Source: Nakamurella sp. PAMC28650
GTDB lineage: Bacteria; Actinomycetota; Actinomycetes; Mycobacteriales; Nakamurellaceae
Length of the DNA: 64,000 bases
Assembly: GCF_014303395.1 (NCBI RefSeq)
Contig: NZ_CP060298.1
Span: 62,001 to 126,000 of the forward strand
Reading direction: 5' to 3'
Positions 17,177 to 23,669 of this stretch are shown here, one piece after another (the stretch's first letter is position 1; each line of letters opens with the position of its first letter). The notes under the pieces were generated by a model. That model was not told the origin of the DNA, ran no database searches, and saw only the letters and a list, made by a program, of their open reading frames with translations. Both the position numbers and the translations under genes were made by a program.

Positions 17177-17884
17177 GTGCGGAAACTGCTGATCTTCCTC
17201 GTCGTGCTGATCCTGTTGGTGGTCGGCGTCGACATCGGAGGTCGGGCGTTCGCCGAGTCCAAGGCCGGCGAGGCGATCGCCACCCAGACCGGCACCGTCG
17301 CACCGTCGGTGCACATCCACGGCTTCTCGTTCCTCGCCCAGGCACTGCCCGGCCACTACCAGAACATCACCCTGACCTCGCAGGACGTCGCCGCCGGACC
17401 CATCACCGGCATCGCCGCCACGATCGAGCTCTACGACGTCGACCTCCCGCTGGGCGACGCCCTCAACGGCACCGCCAGCAACCTGCGGGCTGCGCAGGTG
17501 AGGCTTCACGGCGAGATCCCGACCAGTCGGATCTCGGCAGCCATGACGCAGACGGGCGTCACGATCACTGCCGGACCGGGCGGCGCGATCCGGGTCGGCG
17601 CCACCGTGTCCGTTGCCGGGCAGCAGATCCCGGTGACGGCCGACCTGGTGGCCTCCTTCAGCTCGGGTGCCCTTCACCTGGATGCCAAAGGCCTCACCGC
17701 CGCGGGGATCTCGCTGCCGAGCATCGCGGGCCTGAACATCGCGGACCTGGCCAGGAACCTGTCGCTGGCGCTCCCCCTGCGGGATCTGCCGTTCACCGTC
17801 CAGGCCGCGACCCTCACCGCCTCGGGAACCAACCTCGTGCTCACCGCGATCGCCAACGACGTACGGATCGCCGCGAAGACCTGA
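17177..17884 (+). CDS. LmeA-like DUF2993 cell-envelope protein
   Basis: The 235-residue protein has an N-terminal membrane or signal segment (KLLIFLVVLILLVVGVDIGG) followed by a DUF2993 beta-rich domain: FSFLAQALPGHYQNITLTSQDV, ATIELYDVDLPLGDAL, VRLHGEIPTSRI, and a C-terminal LPLRDLPFTVQAATLTASGTNLVL. The mycobacterial LmeA protein at the equivalent locus is needed for mannan elongation of lipomannan (literature, from memory). The same role here is an inference from family and position. The GTG is set by the GACAAT hexamer 7 nt upstream. Confidence 0.8.
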   Translation: MRKLLIFLVVLILLVVGVDIGGRAFAESKAGEAIATQTGTVAPSVHIHGFSFLAQALPGHYQNITLTSQDVAAGPITGIAATIELYDVDLPLGDALNGTASNLRAAQVRLHGEIPTSRISAAMTQTGVTITAGPGGAIRVGATVSVAGQQIPVTADLVASFSSGALHLDAKGLTAAGISLPSIAGLNIADLARNLSLALPLRDLPFTVQAATLTASGTNLVLTAIANDVRIAAKT

Positions 17885-17969
17885 GCTACGCCGCAACCTG
17901 CGAGAAGGCTGCCGCCGCCGGCTGCCTTTCCGGATTCGGCAGCGGCACGCCCGGGGGACGCCCGGCTGC

Positions 17970-17975
17970 TAACGT
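17970..17975 (+). promoter_or_regulatory. -10 hexamer of the leaderless Cys leader peptide
   Basis: TAACGT stands 7 nt before the leader ATG at 17983, so translation can begin as soon as transcription does, as an attenuator needs. Confidence 0.65.
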
Positions 17976-17982
17976 GGTGTCC

Positions 17983-18078
17983 ATGGGCCCCCTGCTGACT
18001 TCCCGGCGAGCGGTCGACCTGGTTCGGGTCGGCAGCGCGCTGTGTTGCGTCACCGGGTGCCTCGACTGCGTGCGGTAG
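17983..18078 (+). CDS. Cysteine-rich leader peptide (putative attenuator)
   Basis: This 31-codon open frame is too short for most gene finders. The first half, MGPLLTSRRAVDLVRVGSAL, matches the conserved actinobacterial leader core with R-R-A-V-D-L. It is followed by ALCCVTGCLDCVR, with four Cys in nine residues, then TAG. Leaderless Cys-rich peptides upstream of sulfur operons in mycobacteria act as cysteine-responsive attenuators (published; from memory, including the operon with this same sulfurtransferase gene). Ribosome stalling at the Cys codons when cysteine is scarce would open the downstream sulfurtransferase mRNA. Confidence 0.8.
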   Translation: MGPLLTSRRAVDLVRVGSALCCVTGCLDCVR

Positions 18079-18271
18079 TCACTCCCCCGCACCGAGCAAC
18101 CGGACGACGACGCATAGGCGTTTCGTCGGCCCCTGCACCAATCCGCCTTCCGCCCGAGCAGGTCGCTTCCTGTCGCGGGCGCACCTGCACCAGATACCCA
18201 ACGGCGGGCTCCGTCCGCCTGGTCTTCGACACCGCCACGCAGTGGCTTCCCACAGGAACAAGGAGCATCAG
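18079..18271 (+). promoter_or_regulatory. Attenuator leader region before the sulfurtransferase gene
   Basis: 193 nt separate the leader peptide from the sulfurtransferase ATG. It contains an imperfect stem near 18103-18129 (arms around the ATAG loop, GACGACGACGC against GCGTTTCGTCG). A second short stem GGCGG/CCGCC lies near 18203-18221. These could be the alternative structures switched by stalled ribosomes, but I cannot fold them here. Confidence 0.45.
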
Positions 18272-19099
18272 ATGAGCCGCGAGGAGTCTCTCGTCACCAC
18301 CGAATGGGCAGAGCAGAACCTGTCCACCCCCGGCCTCGTCTTCGTCGAGGTCGACGAGGACACCACCGCCTACGACGGCGGTCACCTGGCCGGCGCCGTC
18401 AAGCTGAACTGGAAGACCGACCTGCAGGATCCGGTCCGTCGCGACTTCGTCGACCGGGCCGGCTTCGAGAAGCTCCTGTCCGGCAAGGGCATCAGCAATG
18501 GCGACACCGTCGTCCTCTACGGCGGCAACAACAACTGGTTCGCCGCGTACGCCTACTGGTACTTCAAGCTCTACGGCCATGACGCCGTCAAGCTCGTCGA
18601 CGGCGGCCGCAAGAAGTGGGAACTCGACGGTCGCCCGCTGACCACCGATCTCCCCGACCGGGTCGAGACCGTTTACGTGGCAAAGGATCAGGATCTGTCG
18701 ATCCGCGCCTTCCGCGACGAGGCGGTGGCCGCCATCGGCACCCAGAACCTCGTCGACGTCCGCTCGCCGGATGAGTTCTCCGGCAAGCTGCTGGCCCCGG
18801 CGCACCTGCCCCAGGAGCAGTCCCAGCGGGCCGGTCACATCCCGACCGCCGTCAACGTGCCGTGGTCCAAGGCCGCGAACGAGGACGGCACCTTCCGCAG
18901 CGATGCCGAATTGGCGTCGCTGTACAGCGGTGTCGACGACAGCAAGGACACCATCGCCTACTGCCGCATCGGCGAGCGTTCGAGCCACACCTGGTTCGTG
19001 CTGGCCGAACTGCTGGGCAAGAAGAACGTCAAGAACTACGACGGCTCCTGGACCGAGTACGGCTCGCTGATCGGCGTGCCGGTCGCCATCGGTTCCTGA
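18272..19099 (+). CDS. Thiosulfate sulfurtransferase, rhodanese family (CysA2/SseC locus type)
   Basis: 275-residue protein with two rhodanese domains. The inactive N-terminal domain carries FVEVDEDTTAYDGGHLAGAVKLNWKTDL in the 20-45 region, described here as FVEVDEDT and GHLAGAVKLNW. The catalytic C-terminal domain starts LVDVRSPDEFSG and has the active loop YCRIGERSSHTW with Cys about 233. It moves sulfane sulfur from thiosulfate to thiol acceptors. The ATG has AAGGAG upstream. It forms an operon with the DUF1416 gene and lies under a Cys leader peptide, so cysteine-responsive expression is likely. Confidence 0.92.
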   Translation: MSREESLVTTEWAEQNLSTPGLVFVEVDEDTTAYDGGHLAGAVKLNWKTDLQDPVRRDFVDRAGFEKLLSGKGISNGDTVVLYGGNNNWFAAYAYWYFKLYGHDAVKLVDGGRKKWELDGRPLTTDLPDRVETVYVAKDQDLSIRAFRDEAVAAIGTQNLVDVRSPDEFSGKLLAPAHLPQEQSQRAGHIPTAVNVPWSKAANEDGTFRSDAELASLYSGVDDSKDTIAYCRIGERSSHTWFVLAELLGKKNVKNYDGSWTEYGSLIGVPVAIGS

Positions 19100-19142
19100 C
19101 TCCTGCCCCCAGATCCATTCCCCAGCGCAAGGACTGAAGAAC

Positions 19143-19439
19143 ATGTGCGGATCCCCCGCCCAGACCGTGGAGATGCCCCCTGGCACCGACATCACCCACG
19201 CCTCGATCATCCAGGGCACCGTCTTCGCCGACAACGGTCCGGTGGCCGGCGCCTTCGTGCGGTTGCTGGACGGCACCGGCGAGTTCACCGCCGAGGTCGT
19301 CAGCTCGCCGGAGGGCTACTACCGGTTCTTCGCCGCCCCCGGTGACTGGACCGTGCGCGCGCTGTCCCGCTCCGGCAACGGTACCGAGACGGTGACCTCC
19401 GAGATCGGCATCCACCAGGTCGACGTCCAGGTCGCCTGA
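19143..19439 (+). CDS. DUF1416 (SseC-type) protein
   Basis: 98-residue protein with a beta-sandwich, carboxypeptidase-regulatory-like pattern: IQGTVFADNGPVAGAFVRLLD, SPEGYYRFFAAPGDWTVRAL and a final VDVQVA. It starts MCGSP, with the early Cys conserved in the SseC group. It follows the sulfurtransferase by 43 bp with AAGGA upstream. These two genes are consistently paired in actinobacteria; the biochemical role is not established. Confidence 0.9.
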   Translation: MCGSPAQTVEMPPGTDITHASIIQGTVFADNGPVAGAFVRLLDGTGEFTAEVVSSPEGYYRFFAAPGDWTVRALSRSGNGTETVTSEIGIHQVDVQVA

Positions 19440-19452
19440 CGGTCCCCACTCC

Positions 19453-19497
19453 CGGCCCCGTTCCCTCCAGCCAGTCTTGCGGGAGGGAACGGGGCCG
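19453..19497 (+). terminator. Strong hairpin terminator of the sulfurtransferase operon
   Basis: Perfect 16-bp arms (CGGCCCCGTTCCCTCC at 19453-19468 with 19482-19497) around a 13-nt loop, 13 bp past the DUF1416 stop. Confidence 0.85.
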
Positions 19498-19512
19498 TTC
19501 GGCTCTTCCGCC

Positions 19513-19578
19513 GGTCGCGCAGGCCCGGCCCGGTCGGGCAGGTCCGGCCCGGTCGCGCAGGTCCGGCCCGGTCGCGCT
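19513..19578. repeat. 19-bp tandem repeat, about 3.4 copies
   Basis: Units begin at 19513, 19532 and 19551 (GGTCGCGCAGGTCCGGCCC with one change each in the first two), followed by a partial fourth unit. Confidence 0.85.
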
Positions 19579-19655
19579 GATCAACATCGACGGCGCTCAT
19601 GAAGGTGGCGATCTTGTGACGCGTGGGGCTGGAATCGACTCGATCATGAGCGCGG
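19579..19655. repeat. Degenerate inverted repeat with GATCAACATCG
   Basis: GCGCTCATGA (19593-19602) and TCATGAGCGC (19644-19653) pair perfectly across a 41-nt loop that contains GATCTTGTGACG. It starts with GATCAACATCG, like the inverted repeat at 61581-61652. Function unknown. Confidence 0.5.
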
Positions 19656-19728
19656 ACCGGCACGTGTGATCCACGTCCGGCTCTGGCGTAGACCCTCTGC
19701 CTCGACCCTCTGGGAGGGTTCGCGACGA

Positions 19729-19734
19729 TAGGGT
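19729..19734 (+). promoter_or_regulatory. -10 hexamer of a leaderless small-membrane-protein/nitrobindin transcript
   Basis: TAGGGT is followed by 6 nt and GTG at 19741. Confidence 0.5.
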
Positions 19735-19740
19735 GGCGTC

Positions 19741-19842
19741 GTGCTGGAAATCTTCTACACCTCGCTGCTCGTCGTCGTCGGCCTGGTCATCACCTGGTTC
19801 GCGTTCTTCGTCGTCTTCCGACTGCTGCACGAGGATCGGTGA
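19741..19842 (+). CDS. 33-residue single-pass membrane protein
   Basis: The product is M-L-E-I-F-Y-T-S then LLVVVGLVITWFAFFVVF, ending RLLHEDR: one transmembrane helix with a basic C-terminal end. The GTG start lies 6 nt after a TAGGGT hexamer. Its stop overlaps the nitrobindin start by 4 bp (GTGA), which indicates translational coupling. I do not recognise a family. The hydrophobic pattern, promoter and overlap argue that it is a real gene. Confidence 0.6.
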   Translation: MLEIFYTSLLVVVGLVITWFAFFVVFRLLHEDR

Positions 19843-20504
19843 GCGGGCCGGCTGCGGACGAGCCGGGCCTGCCGGATCCGGTGGTCGTTCGGGGTAGCGG
19901 GGATGCCGCCGTCCAGGCGGCCGAGGCGCGCGCGGCCGTCACCCGCGGGCTGAACATCGACACCGTGGCCGCGCTGCCCATCCCTGCGGACACCGCGAAC
20001 GTGCGGCTGGGTCCGGAGATCGACCATGCCTGCCTGTCGCTGCTGCCTCTGGTCGGAGTCTGGCGCGGGACCGGCGTGTACGGCAACGATCCCGGCCTGC
20101 AGACACCGCAGTTCGGCCAGCAGATCACGATCTCGCACGACGGACGACCGTTCCTACGATTCGAATCGGTGACCTGGCATCTGGATTCCGAGGGGGCCGT
20201 CGGTGCTCCCGCGGCGCGCGAGGTCGGATTCTGGCGGCCGCAGCCGGACGGCTCGATCGAGTTGCTGGTGGCTCACGCGGAGGGCCGGATCGAGGTCTTC
20301 TACGGTCAGCCCCGCTCGCTGACGACCTGGGCGATGTCCACCGATGCCACGTGGCGCACCCCGACCGCACCGCCGGTCGTCGGCACCACCCGGCTCTACG
20401 GCATCACGCCCGACGGCCGCCTGGCCTACGTCGAGGAACGCGCGCACTCCGACATCGAGCTCGCGCCCCACGCCTCCGCTGCGCTGGAACGCCTGGCGGG
20501 TTGA
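19839..20504 (+). CDS. Nitrobindin-like heme-binding beta-barrel protein (FABP-like)
   Basis: 221 residues. An N-terminal extension of about 60 is followed by a ten-strand barrel signature: PLVGVWRGTGVYG (the GxWxGxG loop), PFLRFESVTWHL, EVGFWRPQPDGSIELLVAHAEGRIEVFYG and LAYVEERAH. Family members bind ferric heme and are implicated in reactive-nitrogen chemistry. The proximal-His region is at the C-terminal barrel strand, but I cannot assign it with certainty. The counterpart of M. tuberculosis Rv0813c lies beside the same sulfur genes. A palindrome starts 32 bp past its stop. Confidence 0.85.
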   Translation: MSGPAADEPGLPDPVVVRGSGDAAVQAAEARAAVTRGLNIDTVAALPIPADTANVRLGPEIDHACLSLLPLVGVWRGTGVYGNDPGLQTPQFGQQITISHDGRPFLRFESVTWHLDSEGAVGAPAAREVGFWRPQPDGSIELLVAHAEGRIEVFYGQPRSLTTWAMSTDATWRTPTAPPVVGTTRLYGITPDGRLAYVEERAHSDIELAPHASAALERLAG

Positions 20505-20535
20505 CGCGCGGCCACGCTTGCGGTTGACGTCGCGG

Positions 20536-20579
20536 ACGTCCTGCAGAGTGACGCCAATAGGCGTCACTGTGCAGGACGC
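20536..20579. repeat. Palindrome B, left copy (44 bp)
   Basis: 20-nt arms 20536-20555 and 20560-20579 pair at 18 of 20 positions around the loop AATA. It shares the outer sequence ACGTCCTGCA-AGTGA with the copy at 21605-21652. The stop codon and last four codons of the nuclease gene lie in its right arm. Confidence 0.9.
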
Positions 20580-21538
20580 AACGGGGTTCCCGACCAACCG
20601 GCCGACACCAGAACGCGGCGCAGCTGGTCCATGAACTCCTCGCCCCGCACGCGCAACCCGATCACCGGGACCCGCAGCACCCGATCGGCTCCGATCGTCA
20701 CCTCGTTCTGCCGGAGCGCATCGGCAATCCAGTTGTCCGGCTCGAGGTGATGAATCCCGTCGATCTCGACGACGACCCGATACCGATCGAACCGGCAATC
20801 CAGGTACGCCCGCCCGCCCGGGACGACCCGGACCGCCTGACGGTCGGGGGTGGGCAGTCCCGCCCGACGGCACATCCGGGCGAAGTCCAACTCCCCCAGT
20901 GATTCCGCGCCGATCAGCACATCCCGCGTGACGGAACGGATCAGACTGCGACGCCGATCCCGCCGCACCGATTCGACCGCATCCCACAGCGGTCCCGGTG
21001 TCGTCAGGCGCTGCTGCACGCACATCGCGATGACGAGCGCCGCCTGCCGGTCTGATCGAGCCCAGAGGGCGCCCCGCACCGCGGCGATCTCGGCCAGCAC
21101 CCTCGGAGGGCCGCCGGTGGCCAGATCGCCCGGATGACGACGCCGCGTCTCGTGGACGACGACCCCCGGCGACCTCCGGTAACGGGTGCCCTTGGACACG
21201 GACACGTGCACGACGTCCTCGAAGTGGCGCAGACCCGCCGCCACCAGGGCCGTCACACCGTCCAGGGCAGCATCGGCACCGACTTCCAGAACGGCTCGCC
21301 ACCACAGACCGAGCTCCGACCGGTCACCGATTCCGATCGTCTGACGACCGAGTCGTTGCCAGCGGCCCGACCTGAGCTCGGCCGTCACCTCCGCGCGGGT
21401 CAGACCGGCCCGATAGAGCTGGCGCCGCGAAATCGATCCACCCTGCAGCCGGGCGATCCGCGCGGCGAACAGTCTGCGGCGGACCCGGAAGAGCGAGCTT
21501 GCCTCCCGAGTCCACGGCAGCAGCACCGGGGTTCCCAT
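20564..21538 (-). CDS. AbiEi-like N-terminal domain / DUF559 (Vsr-like) nuclease-domain protein B
   Basis: 324-residue relative of the protein at 7292-8257. The N-terminal helix-turn-helix region (about 25-65) reads ISRRQLYRAGLTRAEVTAEL, then WQRLGRQTIGI. The centre is alpha-helical (VLAEIAAVRGALWARSDRQA). The C-terminal PD-(D/E)XK core (about 225-300) has GELDFARMCRRAGLPTPDRQ, then RAYLDCRFDRYRVVVEIDGIHH with the D...E-x-D arrangement, and RVPVIGLRV. Nuclease action is inferred. Its last codons (R-P-A-Q-stop) are encoded by the left palindrome, so the reading frame has grown into or been captured by the repeat. Confidence 0.75.
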   Translation of the reverse strand: MGTPVLLPWTREASSLFRVRRRLFAARIARLQGGSISRRQLYRAGLTRAEVTAELRSGRWQRLGRQTIGIGDRSELGLWWRAVLEVGADAALDGVTALVAAGLRHFEDVVHVSVSKGTRYRRSPGVVVHETRRRHPGDLATGGPPRVLAEIAAVRGALWARSDRQAALVIAMCVQQRLTTPGPLWDAVESVRRDRRRSLIRSVTRDVLIGAESLGELDFARMCRRAGLPTPDRQAVRVVPGGRAYLDCRFDRYRVVVEIDGIHHLEPDNWIADALRQNEVTIGADRVLRVPVIGLRVRGEEFMDQLRRVLVSAGWSGTPLRPAQ

Positions 21539-21600
21539 TCGATGATGATCGCCAATCCGGCGATTTCAGGTCGGCGCTGTCCACAATCCCCGCGCTCGCC

Positions 21601-22650
21601 TCACTGACGTCCTGCAAAGTGATGGCTATCGCCATCGCTTTGCAGGACGTCAGCGGGTTTGCGTGCCTCGCCGAACGCGACGCGAATGCGCTGCTCCGTC
21701 TCCTCGTCCACCGGCGCGCCATCGGCCAGATGCTCGAGGCCCAGGAGCACCGACCCGACGATCGGCGTGATCCGGGGAATCGTCACCCTGGTGTGCGGCG
21801 CCGATCGGCCCAACGCCGCAAGGATCGGATCCAGCAGCACCGGTTCCTGCGCGGCCAGCACACCACCCCCGAGCACCACCTCGGTTTCGGTATCGAGCAG
21901 GCCGAGTCGGGTGAGAGCGGCCATCACGAAGGCGATCACCTCGTCGGCCTGTCGCCGCACCACCGACAACGCGACCTCGTCACCGGCGGACGCCACCGCG
22001 AACAGGACCGGGACCAGTTCGTGCAGTCGGTGCCCGTCGATCTCACCCAGGTGCAGAGCCTCGGCAACGGCAGCGGTGCTCGGATACCCGAAGTGTGCGG
22101 GCAACGCTGTCGACAGCTCCGTCCGTGCTCCCCGCCCGTCCTCGTCACGCATGGCGAAGAACATCGCCTGCGTTCCCAGCGTTCCGCCGCCACCCCAGTC
22201 ACCGGTGAAGGTGCCCAACGCGAGGAACCTGACCACTGACCCGTCCGGCGCGACGCCGACGCAGTTCATCCCGGCGCCGCAGACCACCGTCACCGCCGCC
22301 CGAGCGCGAGTTCCACTGCGCAGCAACGCGAACACGTCGTTCGTGACCTCGACGCGCTCGGCCAACTGCTGGCCGGTGAACCACGTGGCGAACTCCTCGT
22401 CCTCGCGAGGGAGGTCGGAGTTGGCCAGGCAGGCGGAGAGGAGCGTCGCCCGCTGCAGGCCGGCCTCGACCAGGACCGACCTGGCCAGCTCGCCGAGTCC
22501 GGCCAGCGCCTCGTCCTTGCCCAGGTGTGGACGAAATCCGCGACCGCGGCCCCTGGCCAGCACCTCGCCGGCCGAGGTGACGACGGCGGCATCGGTCTTG
22601 CTGTTCCCGCCGTCCAGAGCCAGCACGGTCCGGCCCGTATCGAATGTCAT
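21601..22650 (-). CDS. BadF/BadG-type ATPase domain kinase (N-acetylglucosamine kinase-like)
   Basis: 349-residue ASKHA-fold protein. The phosphate-1 loop is VLALDGGNSKTDAAVV, phosphate-2/connect motifs include VCGAGMNCVGVAPDG, GDWGGGGTLG carries a sugar-kinase glycine loop, and adenosine motif VVLGGGVLAAQEP is near the C-terminus. Sequence features fit the eukaryotic-type GlcNAc kinase/BadF family; the sugar is not proven. The ATG at 22650 has AAGGGG upstream and overlaps the IclR stop by 4 bp. The final 17 or so codons (DVLQSDGDSHHFAGRQ) are supplied by palindrome B and do not look like native protein. Confidence 0.82.
   Translation of the reverse strand: MTFDTGRTVLALDGGNSKTDAAVVTSAGEVLARGRGRGFRPHLGKDEALAGLGELARSVLVEAGLQRATLLSACLANSDLPREDEEFATWFTGQQLAERVEVTNDVFALLRSGTRARAAVTVVCGAGMNCVGVAPDGSVVRFLALGTFTGDWGGGGTLGTQAMFFAMRDEDGRGARTELSTALPAHFGYPSTAAVAEALHLGEIDGHRLHELVPVLFAVASAGDEVALSVVRRQADEVIAFVMAALTRLGLLDTETEVVLGGGVLAAQEPVLLDPILAALGRSAPHTRVTIPRITPIVGSVLLGLEHLADGAPVDEETEQRIRVAFGEARKPADVLQSDGDSHHFAGRQ
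21605..21652. repeat. Palindrome B, right copy (48 bp)
   Basis: 22-nt arms 21605-21626 and 21631-21652 match at 21 of 22 positions around the loop TATC. The right copy lies wholly inside the last codons of the kinase gene that ends at 21601. Confidence 0.92.
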
Positions 22651-23450
22651 CGAGTGGTCCCCTTCTGGAAGGCGGATCCGACCCGCGGCGCACCGAGTCG
22701 TCCGGAAAGCGAATCTGCGCAGGTACGGACGGCGTCCCCGATGGACTCCAGGCTGCTCCGCGGGTCGTCCGCGCCGGCCGGATGAAGGCACATCACCGAC
22801 TGAAGGGAGGACTCGACAGCGGCCACGACACGGGATCGGTGATCCACCACCGGCGCGGCCACCGAGCCGTCGCCCGTGTCCCCGTCGCTGATCTCGGCCC
22901 ACCAGCCTCGCTCCCGCAGCGACGCCGCGATGCGAATGTCCCGGTCTGCGACTTCCTCTACCGGGGTACCGACGGCGAGTAGCACCGCTGCTCCTGCCCT
23001 CTGACGGTGGGAATCGTCGCCGCTGCCGGGGACCACCAGGGTCGCCGACCGGCCTGACCGCCTGGCCAGCTCGCGGAGCAGGTCACCGGCCAGCACGTCC
23101 AGGTCCACCCGTTCGACGAAGGCCGCACCGAGCCGAACGGCCGCCGGACCGAGTCGATACCGCCCCGAGTCCCGATCCTGGTGGATCAGTTCCTCGTCCC
23201 GGAGCGGACCGATCAGCCGGAGCACTGTCGACTTGGACATCTCCAGCGAGACCGCCAGCGAGGTCAGACTGATCCCGCAGGGCCGCCCTCGGTAGCCCGA
23301 CACCGCATCGAGGACGCGAAGTGCTCTCCGTAGCGAGGTGGAGTTGTTGCGCTGCGGCATTTCTGGGCCCGAGGTAGTCGGCCCGAAACGCGGCCCCATC
23401 GGTTCCGCCGACTCCCGGGGACAGGGGACAGAGTGGACAGACGTGGTCAC
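22647..23450 (-). CDS. IclR-family transcriptional regulator
   Basis: 267-residue regulator with an N-terminal winged helix (about 35-100: SLRRALRVLDAVSGYRGRPC, LTSLAVSLEMSKSTVLRLIG, RYRLGPAAVRLG) and a C-terminal IclR effector domain of the usual size. The GTG at 23450 has AAGGAG 5 nt upstream and is preferred to the ATG at 23360. It overlaps the kinase start by 4 bp, so the pair is an operon and the ligand is probably the kinase substrate. Divergent from a ROK repressor. Confidence 0.85.
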   Translation of the reverse strand: MTTSVHSVPCPRESAEPMGPRFGPTTSGPEMPQRNNSTSLRRALRVLDAVSGYRGRPCGISLTSLAVSLEMSKSTVLRLIGPLRDEELIHQDRDSGRYRLGPAAVRLGAAFVERVDLDVLAGDLLRELARRSGRSATLVVPGSGDDSHRQRAGAAVLLAVGTPVEEVADRDIRIAASLRERGWWAEISDGDTGDGSVAAPVVDHRSRVVAAVESSLQSVMCLHPAGADDPRSSLESIGDAVRTCADSLSGRLGAPRVGSAFQKGTTR

Positions 23451-23624
23451 GCGCGCTCCTTCTCGTCGGGTTGAGACCCGGTACCGGGTTCCGGCTCGCT
23501 ACCGGGCCCCGACTTGTCGCCGGACGCCCGGCCGATCTCCCGCTCGGGCCCTCCGCCGATGCGCTGCTGCACTGCAGCACATCCGACGCGGGACGTTGCC
23601 AGGGTGACCGTCGCTGAAATAGAA

Positions 23625-23637
23625 AGGAAACTTACCT
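23625..23637. promoter_or_regulatory. ROK-type operator (site 1)
   Basis: AGGAAACTTACCT is a near-palindrome 33 bp before the ROK repressor ATG. It matches the minus-strand site at 27566-27578 (AGGAAAGTAACCT) at 11 of 13 positions. AGGAAA-n-TTTCCT-type palindromes are typical of actinobacterial ROK repressors. Confidence 0.65.
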
Positions 23638-23641
23638 GTTA

Positions 23642-23655
23642 GATGGTAGACCATC
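23642..23655. promoter_or_regulatory. Small palindrome GATGGT-AG-ACCATC
   Basis: Perfect 6-bp arms separated by 2 bp, between the IclR and ROK genes and just after the ROK-type site. It may be the IclR operator; no second copy was found. Confidence 0.35.
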
Positions 23656-23669
23656 GACGAGGAGGTGTC

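Larger units (their letters stand above)
20536..21652 (-). mobile_element. Candidate palindrome-bracketed DUF559 element B
   Basis: A DUF559 gene sits between two copies of a palindrome that is unrelated in sequence to palindrome A. Ends and gene order mirror the element at 7205-8416. It marks the left edge of the 32-kb accessory block. No transposase is seen. Confidence 0.5.
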
